Source: Coriobacteriia bacterium (lineage in GTDB: Bacteria; Actinomycetota; Coriobacteriia; Anaerosomatales; JAENZW01). From it: DNA of 14,577 nt. This document shows positions 5,934 to 11,011 of this stretch, one piece after another. The stretch spans positions 1 through 14,577 of the forward strand of contig JAOUET010000024.1 in assembly GCA_029858605.1 (NCBI GenBank). Direction: 5' to 3'. Numbering within the stretch: the first letter of the stretch is position 1; every line of letters starts with the position of its first letter. The notes below the pieces were generated by a model. The model made no database searches. It was not told where the DNA came from and saw nothing but the letters and a program-made list of their open reading frames with translations. A program made the translations under genes and the position numbers.

Positions 5934-8144
5934 CTAGTCTATGTACTTCGAGGCCTCACGCACGTGACAGTACGAGCAGAATGTCTCCTCGTGGCACTCG
6001 AAGCAAGGTGCTGCGCCATCCTTCTTGACCACGCGCGGGTGGTCGTTGACCCACGGCTTCTTGGCTGTGGACGCGGGATGGTGGCAAGCGTTGCAGAATA
6101 CCGCTTTGTGGCACGTGTCGCACTGCGACTTCTTGAGCTGCTTGTCTGCGAAGCTCTGTTTGTGCGTGTCCTTGAAGTCGTCGGGATGCGGCATGTTGAT
6201 CTTGTGGCAGGCCTTGCAGAACTTGTTGTCGTTGGGGGCATTGCCGCCGTGACAGTAGGTGCAGCTGTCGGGCTGGCCCCCGAACGTCGTCGTGTGAACA
6301 GCTGGTGCGTCGGCCTTCGCCCGATTCGTCCATCCGGACTTGTCATGCGATGCCGGCACGACCTTCTCACCTGTGTGGCAATCCACACAGAAGTCCTGCT
6401 TGTGGCACTTCTCGAGACACCCGCCAGAGCCTTCCGTGTTCACCACGCCGCCGTGTACCTTGACCCACGACCTCGTCGTGCTTGCTCCGGCATGGTGACA
6501 GTTGCTGCAGATCTCCTTGATCTGGTGGCAGAACCGGCACTGATCCGCATCCTTCTTTCCGCTCTTGGAGTGGAATCCCATGAACGTGTCCGGGTGCGGC
6601 ATCTCGTACTCGTGACAGCCCTTGCAGAACTTGGAGTTGGCTCCACCGCCACCATGGCAGACCTCACATGCCTCGATCTGCTGCTGCGCGTTTACTGCAT
6701 GCAACGCCGAGGGCTTTGCTGCCTCGCTTGGGTAGTTGGTGACCGTGAGTTCGTTGTGCAGCCACTTCTTGTCCTTGTGGGACGTCGGGAGTGGCTTCAG
6801 CTTCGTGTGGCAGTCCTGGCAGAACTTCATCTCGTGGCACGCCTCGAGGCAGCTGGACACGCCGCTCTTCGTGACGGCCTTGGCGTGCTGGGTCTGCCAT
6901 GCTTCCTTGGCGTTGTACTCCCAACCGGCTGACTTCTCGCCGTGGTGGCACTTCTCGCAGAAGAACGTCTTGGCCGGCTGATGGCACAGTTCGCACTTGT
7001 CGGCCTTCTGTTTGGCTACGTCCGGATGCTCCTTCTCTATGAAGGCGGTCGGGTGCGGCATCTCCATGCCGTGGCAGTTGCCGCAGAAGGTATCGAGGTG
7101 ACATGTGGAGCAGTAGTTGATCTGGTCGACAGGCAGCTCGAGCATGGCCTCGACCCATTCCTCCACTTCGGCCTCGCTGGCCTCATCGCCTTCGCCCTCG
7201 TCCGTCTCGGCTCCTGCCTCCTCGGTCTCGGCGCTGATGGCTTCCGGAGTCGCCGAACCTTCGGTGGCCTCTCCTTCGGTGGCCGCTTCTTCCGCATACG
7301 CAGCTTCGAGACCGAAGCCCGATGCGTCGCTGCCCGAAGTGGACTCCTCGGAGCCTTCCTCGACGGGCTCCTCCACCGCCTCCCCGCCCTCGGCCTTGGC
7401 CTCTTCGACTCGAGCTATCTCCTCGACGGCCATCTCAGCGTGACCTGCGGGATAGAAGTCCCTCTCGAAGTGGCTCGGGGGCTTGAGCTCGAAATCAGCC
7501 GGGTGGCAAGCAGAACAAGCTCCCGGCGCATCGGAGCCGGCCTCAAGGCCGTGACAGCGGAAGCAAGCGGTCATCTCCATGAAGTTGGGATGCTTGTGGC
7601 CTACCTCTCCGGTGGTCGGATCCTTGAGCTTGGGCTCGGATTCAGGAGAGTCCTCGTTGTGGGCAACGCGGTTGTGGCAAAGCGTGCAGCCCACGCCCTC
7701 TTCTTCGTGGATCACGTGATTGATGATGATCCCGTCGCTGGGCGTCACATTCCGATTCGAGGAGTGACACTGGGTGCACTGTTTAGACTTCAACTCCAGC
7801 GAGTAGTGCGACTCGGCGTTCAAGGGAATCTCGAAGTTGTCAGTGACGGTCAGATAGAGCTCCCCGAGAGCCTCCGCCTTGTGGATGATGAAGATGATCG
7901 GGTTTGCGTTGACCGGCATGTGGCACGCCATGCAGGAAACCTCGGAATGCGACGAGGCGTTGTAGCCAGCAATCGCATCGTCCTGCACCTTATGGCAGAC
8001 GTTCGCGCAGAACCAGTACGTCGACGTCGCACCGATAGCGACGATCACGAACGCAGCAAGCATCAGGACTACGGCTCCTGTCCAGATGATGTACCGCGGC
8101 CTACGCACGGGGTCCTTGAACCCTGCCAGGGAGACCTTCGGCAT
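5934..8144 (-). CDS. Membrane-anchored 24-haem c-type cytochrome, NapC/NirT-like N-terminus plus three hexahaem repeats
   Basis: The protein has 736 residues. The frame is open for 31 more codons upstream, but AAGGAG sits 8 bases before the ATG at 8144, which sets the start. A single membrane helix (about 16-42) leads directly into the first haem site, as in NapC/NirT/NrfH quinol dehydrogenases. It has 21 CXXCH motifs and three CX3CH motifs (CANVCH 46-51, CLEACH 432-437, CLEKCH 576-581). Six sites lie before residue 215. An acidic Glu/Ala-rich linker covers about 236-340. Three tandem six-haem units follow, starting at residues 345, 493 and 628. Each has the order C..CH, FC..CH with MPHP, C..CH, C..CHH, C..(.)CH, FC..CH. 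The likely role is moving electrons from membrane quinol to the cell exterior, for example to metals or other extracellular acceptors; this is inference. The last residues (SKYID) show no anchor. RidA and chemoreceptor genes lie upstream. Confidence 0.93.
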   Translation of the reverse strand: MPKVSLAGFKDPVRRPRYIIWTGAVVLMLAAFVIVAIGATSTYWFCANVCHKVQDDAIAGYNASSHSEVSCMACHMPVNANPIIFIIHKAEALGELYLTVTDNFEIPLNAESHYSLELKSKQCTQCHSSNRNVTPSDGIIINHVIHEEEGVGCTLCHNRVAHNEDSPESEPKLKDPTTGEVGHKHPNFMEMTACFRCHGLEAGSDAPGACSACHPADFELKPPSHFERDFYPAGHAEMAVEEIARVEEAKAEGGEAVEEPVEEGSEESTSGSDASGFGLEAAYAEEAATEGEATEGSATPEAISAETEEAGAETDEGEGDEASEAEVEEWVEAMLELPVDQINYCSTCHLDTFCGNCHGMEMPHPTAFIEKEHPDVAKQKADKCELCHQPAKTFFCEKCHHGEKSAGWEYNAKEAWQTQHAKAVTKSGVSSCLEACHEMKFCQDCHTKLKPLPTSHKDKKWLHNELTVTNYPSEAAKPSALHAVNAQQQIEACEVCHGGGGANSKFCKGCHEYEMPHPDTFMGFHSKSGKKDADQCRFCHQIKEICSNCHHAGASTTRSWVKVHGGVVNTEGSGGCLEKCHKQDFCVDCHTGEKVVPASHDKSGWTNRAKADAPAVHTTTFGGQPDSCTYCHGGNAPNDNKFCKACHKINMPHPDDFKDTHKQSFADKQLKKSQCDTCHKAVFCNACHHPASTAKKPWVNDHPRVVKKDGAAPCFECHEETFCSYCHVREASKYID

Positions 8145-8245
8145 ACGCATCTCTCCTTGCTCAATTCGAGGCCTACACGACGCGCACGTGAAAGGCGGCA
8201 CATGTCCGCCTATCGCGCTAACGATATAAGAACGCACTCACGTAC

Positions 8246-8276
8246 ACAACGGGACTAGACTGCCCCCACCCGTTGT
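8246..8276. promoter_or_regulatory. Inverted repeat between the RidA and cytochrome genes
   Basis: Arms ACAACGGG (8246-8253) and CCCGTTGT (8269-8276) are perfect and separated by 15 bases. The repeat lies 26 bases past the RidA stop and about 100 bases upstream of the cytochrome start. It could be an operator for the cytochrome gene or a weak terminator after RidA. A TATATC sequence on the minus strand close by (8223-8228) could be a -10 box, but no convincing -35 was found. The rest of the 157-base gap holds one short GC hairpin (8194-8210). Confidence 0.35.
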
Positions 8277-8301
8277 CATTTCGCCACGCCAAGCCCCATT
8301 C

Positions 8302-8793
8302 CTACACGTCCGGTGTGCTTTTCTCGTCATGTGCTTCGTGTAGCACCAAAGTCAGGGACACCTCGACGGGCGCATCGAGGGGCAGGGCGACGACACCGAC
8401 CGCCTCGCGCGCGTGAACTCCGGCCTCGCCGAACGCTGCGTGGAGGACTTCGCTCGCCCCGTCCACGACCGAAGGTTGGCGGATGAAGCCTCGTTCTGAG
8501 GAGACGTATCCCGCCAGTCTGGCGACGCTGCAGACGTCGTCCAGGTCGCATACCAGAGAGGCTGCCGCCAGGGCATTCAGGGCAGCCTGGCGCGCGCACG
8601 CGCGGGCGTCCTCCTCGCTGACTGTTGCGCCCACCTTGCCGACCGAGATCAGGACTCCGTCGGCAAACGGCAGCTGCCCCGAGGTGAAGACGAGACTCCC
8701 CGCGCGCACCGCAGGAGCATACATGCCGACAGCGGACGGGGCGTCGGGCAACGCGAAGCCGGCGTGCGCCAGACTTTCCGCCACGCGATTCAT
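8302..8793 (-). CDS. RidA family (YjgF/YER057c/UK114) protein
   Basis: This 163-residue cytoplasmic protein belongs to the RidA superfamily, whose best-known members hydrolyse reactive 2-aminoacrylate and other enamine/imine intermediates. Visible blocks are VFTSGQLPFADG (35-46), VGKVGATVSEEDARACARQAALNALA (51-76), VARLAGYVSS, FIRQPSVVDGASEVL (103-117) and HAREAVGVVALPLDAPVEV (127-145). Arg129 aligns with the carboxylate-binding arginine (Arg105 in E. coli RidA). At the position where classical RidA has a second acidic residue (VEIE) this protein reads VEVS, so it belongs to a related subgroup and its exact reaction is not certain. The ATG lies 4 bases after the chemoreceptor stop with no clear ribosome site of its own, suggesting translational coupling. 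Confidence 0.88.
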   Translation of the reverse strand: MNRVAESLAHAGFALPDAPSAVGMYAPAVRAGSLVFTSGQLPFADGVLISVGKVGATVSEEDARACARQAALNALAAASLVCDLDDVCSVARLAGYVSSERGFIRQPSVVDGASEVLHAAFGEAGVHAREAVGVVALPLDAPVEVSLTLVLHEAHDEKSTPDV

Positions 8794-8797
8794 GTGG

Positions 8798-9958
8798 CTA
8801 GGAAGTCAGAAGGTTGTCGGCCAGGCGGTTCAAGTCCATGATCGCAGCCGAGATCTGACGCGAGGTCTCGGCTGCCTGCTGGCTTACCTGTGCGACCTCT
8901 CTCATCGACAGCACGACCTGGTCTGAGGCAGTCCGCTGCTGCTGCGTGGCGATGGAGATCTGCTTGGCTGAATCGGTGGTCTCCTCGACCTGATGCACGA
9001 TCTTGTCGAGCGCGTCGGCCGTGCTGCCGGCCAGATTCTTGCCCTCGTCGACCTTCTTCGCGGCGCGTTCGGTCGACATGATGAGCTGCGAAGTCGAGGC
9101 TTGTATCTCCCGTACGACGCGACCGATCTCCTGGGTGGACTCCGTGACCGAATCGGCCAGCTTGCGAATCTCTTCGGCGACCACCGCGAAGCCCTTGCCC
9201 GCCTCGCCAGCCCTCGCGGCCTCGATAGCCGCGTTCAGCGCAAGGATCTTCGTCTGTTCGGCGATGTCATCGATGATCACGAGAACGCGCCCGATTTCCT
9301 GACTACGCTCGCCGAGCGCGAGTATCCTGTCCGAAGCCTGTTGCGTGCTGACCCGAATCTCCTCGATGCCCTCAGTGGTGTCCGCGACGGCCCGCATGCC
9401 TTCTTCCGCGCTTGCCAGCGTGCGCTCTGCGACCGAAACGACAGCCGTGGAGTTCTCCGCGATCTGCTTGGACGTCTGCGCTAGCTCCTCCACCGTCGCC
9501 GACGTCTCTGTCACGGCCGCCGCCTGTTCCGCCGCACCGGAGGCTTGCTCCTCGGTCGCAGCAAGCACCTGAGACGTCAGCGCACGCATGTCGTTGTTGA
9601 TCGCGCGAGCGCTTGTGATCAGACTCTGCAACCGATCCATGATCCCGATCAGTTCGGAGCGCATGTCTTCGGCAGAGCCCTCGGCCTTTACCTGCAGGTC
9701 GAACTCCCTCGCGGACTGAACGAGTAGGTCGCGCATGAGACGCTGGCCGGCACGTGCCGACAAGAGCACGCAAACGAGACCGAGCGCCAAGCCTGCGACT
9801 AGACTCAGCGCCCAAAACACAGCCTGCGCCCCCGAGTTCTTCGGTGTCACCAGGAATCTCGCAAGAAGCGGGAACGCGACCCCTACCGCAAGCCCCGCCG
9901 CCAACATGGATGCAAGCAACCTGCGATTGGTGGCGCCACTCTTTGCCTTCTTGGTCAC
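8798..9958 (-). CDS. Methyl-accepting chemotaxis protein without a sensor domain
   Basis: The 386-residue protein has two N-terminal membrane helices (about 13-36 and 44-68) joined by a loop of under ten residues, so there is no periplasmic or extracellular ligand-binding domain. A short linker is followed by a long coiled coil with the highly conserved signalling tip EQTKILALNAAIEAARAG (234-251) and GKGFAVVAEEIRKLADSV (254-271), which contacts CheA and CheW. No C-terminal CheR-tethering pentapeptide is seen. The GTG start follows GGGAGGAG with 5-base spacing. RidA follows 4 bases downstream and is probably co-transcribed. A receptor of this shape may sense membrane or energy state, or work with a partner; that is inference. 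A possible -10 box TAATAT (minus strand, 9998-10003) lies upstream without a good -35. Confidence 0.93.
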   Translation of the reverse strand: MTKKAKSGATNRRLLASMLAAGLAVGVAFPLLARFLVTPKNSGAQAVFWALSLVAGLALGLVCVLLSARAGQRLMRDLLVQSAREFDLQVKAEGSAEDMRSELIGIMDRLQSLITSARAINNDMRALTSQVLAATEEQASGAAEQAAAVTETSATVEELAQTSKQIAENSTAVVSVAERTLASAEEGMRAVADTTEGIEEIRVSTQQASDRILALGERSQEIGRVLVIIDDIAEQTKILALNAAIEAARAGEAGKGFAVVAEEIRKLADSVTESTQEIGRVVREIQASTSQLIMSTERAAKKVDEGKNLAGSTADALDKIVHQVEETTDSAKQISIATQQQRTASDQVVLSMREVAQVSQQAAETSRQISAAIMDLNRLADNLLTS

Positions 9959-10046
9959 GGACTCCTCCCACCGTCACACGCCTGGCAATCCCCGTTCATA
10001 TTAACAGCGAAGCGACGCTCGCGCGCCACCCTATGAAAGGAGTAGC

Positions 10047-10076
10047 TTGCGCCCACGATACCCCACGGGGTATAAT
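10047..10076 (+). promoter_or_regulatory. Promoter of the ferredoxin-like/thioredoxin-like operon
   Basis: TTGCGC (10047-10052) and a perfect TATAAT (10071-10076) are separated by 18 bases. Transcription would start near 10083, giving a leader of about 50 bases before the ATG at 10135. The promoter faces away from the chemoreceptor gene. Confidence 0.7.
10058..10073. promoter_or_regulatory. Palindromic operator candidate overlapping the -10 box
   Basis: ATACCCC-AC-GGGGTAT is a perfect palindrome with 7-base arms whose right half runs into the TATAAT box. Its placement suggests repression by blocking RNA polymerase. The ACCCC/GGGGT form resembles operators of CsoR/CstR-type repressors, which respond to copper or persulfide. 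No such regulator is in the window, so the assignment is inference. Confidence 0.5.
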
Positions 10077-10134
10077 GCCCAACGCAGGCCTGCGCCGTCC
10101 TTGCCTTGGCGCGACGACAGTAGGAGGCACGAGC

Positions 10135-10338
10135 ATGACGGGAGTCAGGATCGACAACTCACAGTGCGACCGATCGCCGGGTTGTCCCTCGCGACTGGCC
10201 TGTCCCACCGGAGCGATTCGGCCAGTCGAGGGCGGACCATACCCGGGCTCAAACGGTTATCATGTTGTACAGGAACTTTGCCGTTGCTGTGCCGTGTGCG
10301 CTCGCGTTTGTGCGGGCGGCGCGGTGCGCACGATCTAG
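10135..10338 (+). CDS. Small ferredoxin-like iron-sulfur protein with an atypical first cysteine motif
   Basis: This 67-residue protein is built like a two-cluster bacterial ferredoxin. The second motif, Cys49, Cys52, Cys55 and Cys59 in CxxCxxCxxxC spacing, is standard apart from an extra Cys51 and Ala instead of Pro after the last cysteine. The first motif is Cys11, Cys17 and Cys23-Pro-Thr-Gly-Ala-Ile, i.e. CX5CX5CP, with only three cysteines. One cluster could therefore be normal [4Fe-4S] and the other [3Fe-4S] or differently ligated. The ATG is set by AGGAGG (10122-10127) with 7-base spacing. It is the first gene after the promoter. The next gene starts 9 bases after its stop, and that gene's AGGAG overlaps the TAG stop, so the two are very probably one transcript. 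Function is unknown; an electron-transfer partner of the next protein is the natural guess. Confidence 0.8.
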   Translation: MTGVRIDNSQCDRSPGCPSRLACPTGAIRPVEGGPYPGSNGYHVVQELCRCCAVCARVCAGGAVRTI

Positions 10339-10347
10339 GAGAGTCAC

Positions 10348-10689
10348 GTGACCCAGCCAGTCAGAGTCGAGGTGTTCGACCTTCCCTCCCAAACGGCTTG
10401 CTTCAGCGGCGGTTGAGGACCCTCCTGGTCTCCGGAGGAGGTCACCACCATAATCCGCCACGAGATGGACCGCCGTTTCGGCGATGCAGCGACTATCGAA
10501 TACCACGACGTCATGAGTGACAACGTGCGCAGCGCCCGGGGCGGTCTAATCGAAGAGATGGAGACGCGTGGGCTTCTCTACCCGGTGACGGTTCTGGACG
10601 GAGTCCCGGTCCACGACGGTGCCGTTTCGTATCCGGCCATCTTGCGGGCGGTTCAGAACAGACTGACAGAGGCCGAAGCGGCGGAGTGA
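10348..10689 (+). CDS. Thioredoxin-fold protein with in-frame TGA, candidate selenoprotein
   Basis: Reading from GTG 10348 (AGGAG with 6-base spacing) to TGA 10687-10689 gives 113 residues if the in-frame TGA at 10414-10416 (codon 23) is read through. Both sides of the TGA fit one thioredoxin fold: strand VRVEVFDL, active-site loop C18-F-S-G-G-U23-G-P, helix SPEEVTTIIRHEMDRRFG, strand ATIEYHDV, helix, then YPVTVLDGVPVHDG with the expected cis-proline and a last helix. The TGA falls exactly where a redox or metal-binding cysteine is expected, as in the CSTGVCGP-type loop of ArsD-like proteins. A stem-loop with a GGUCU apical loop follows. The part after the TGA has no well-placed start of its own. 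TGA ends other genes here, so the code is not globally altered. A nonsense mutation or sequence error is the alternative. No selenocysteine machinery lies in the window. Confidence 0.65.
10418..10443 (+). promoter_or_regulatory. Stem-loop just after the in-frame TGA, SECIS-like candidate
   Basis: Starting 2 bases after the TGA, the RNA can fold as GA/UC, a bulged C, then CCUCCU paired with AGGAGG, closing a nine-base loop GGUCUCCGG. G at the first two loop positions, a GGUCU loop and a bulge in the stem all resemble the E. coli fdhF SECIS. The loop begins only 11 bases after the TGA, closer than the usual spacing in E. coli, which weakens the match. A SelB test or comparison with homologues would decide. 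Confidence 0.45.
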
Positions 10690-10696
10690 CCTACGC

Positions 10697-10990
10697 TCAA
10701 CCCGAGTAGAGCTTGTCGAGAAGCATGCCGACGAGGCCCTTGCTGAGAAACACATCCCACGCACCCTGCGTCGATAGTGGCGGCAAGGTCAAGTCGTAGA
10801 CCCGGCGTTTCTTCGGATCGCCCAGCACGTCGTATGCGACGTTGATGCGCTGCATCTTGCGATTTGCACGCAATCGCTGCGCCTCCGGTACGACGTCCGG
10901 ATGGTACTTGAGGCACAAGGCGCGATATGCCTTCTCGACCACTTCTGGTTCTGCGTCGCGTGCAACCTGCAAAATGCTGTAGTGATCCAC
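10697..10990 (-). CDS. Short J-domain (DnaJ-like) protein
   Basis: This 97-residue protein is almost entirely a J domain. It begins DHYSILQVARDAEPEVVEKAYR, has the HPD motif at 30-32 within KYHPDVVPEA, and continues to INVAYDVLGDPKKRRVYD (49-66). The remaining 30 residues (GAWDVFLSKGLVGMLLDKLYSG) have no zinc-binding or substrate-binding domain of full-length DnaJ. J domains stimulate the ATPase of Hsp70 (DnaK), so it is probably a specialised co-chaperone. The GTG start at 10990 follows GGGAAGGGAAAGG. It lies 21 bases downstream of the penicillin-binding protein gene on the same strand and converges with the candidate selenoprotein gene, with 7 bases between the stops. Confidence 0.9.
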   Translation of the reverse strand: MDHYSILQVARDAEPEVVEKAYRALCLKYHPDVVPEAQRLRANRKMQRINVAYDVLGDPKKRRVYDLTLPPLSTQGAWDVFLSKGLVGMLLDKLYSG

Positions 10991-11011
10991 GCCTTTCCCT
11001 TCCCTTGGCCC

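Noticed and set aside
5637..6932. A 431-codon plus-strand open frame
   Set aside because: It is antisense to the cytochrome gene and also runs through the tRNA and both hairpins. The opposite strand has clear haem motifs, so this frame is a by-product of its Cys/His-rich codons.
6942..8258. A 438-codon plus-strand open frame
   Set aside because: It is antisense to the N-terminal half of the cytochrome and its acidic linker, with no recognisable domain and no ribosome site.
10465..10689. The segment after the in-frame TGA as a separate 74-residue gene starting at ATG 10465
   Set aside because: The SD-like GGAGGAGG at 10434-10441 is about 23 bases from this ATG. Starting here would also remove part of the first helix of the thioredoxin fold, so reading through the TGA from GTG 10348 explains the sequence better.
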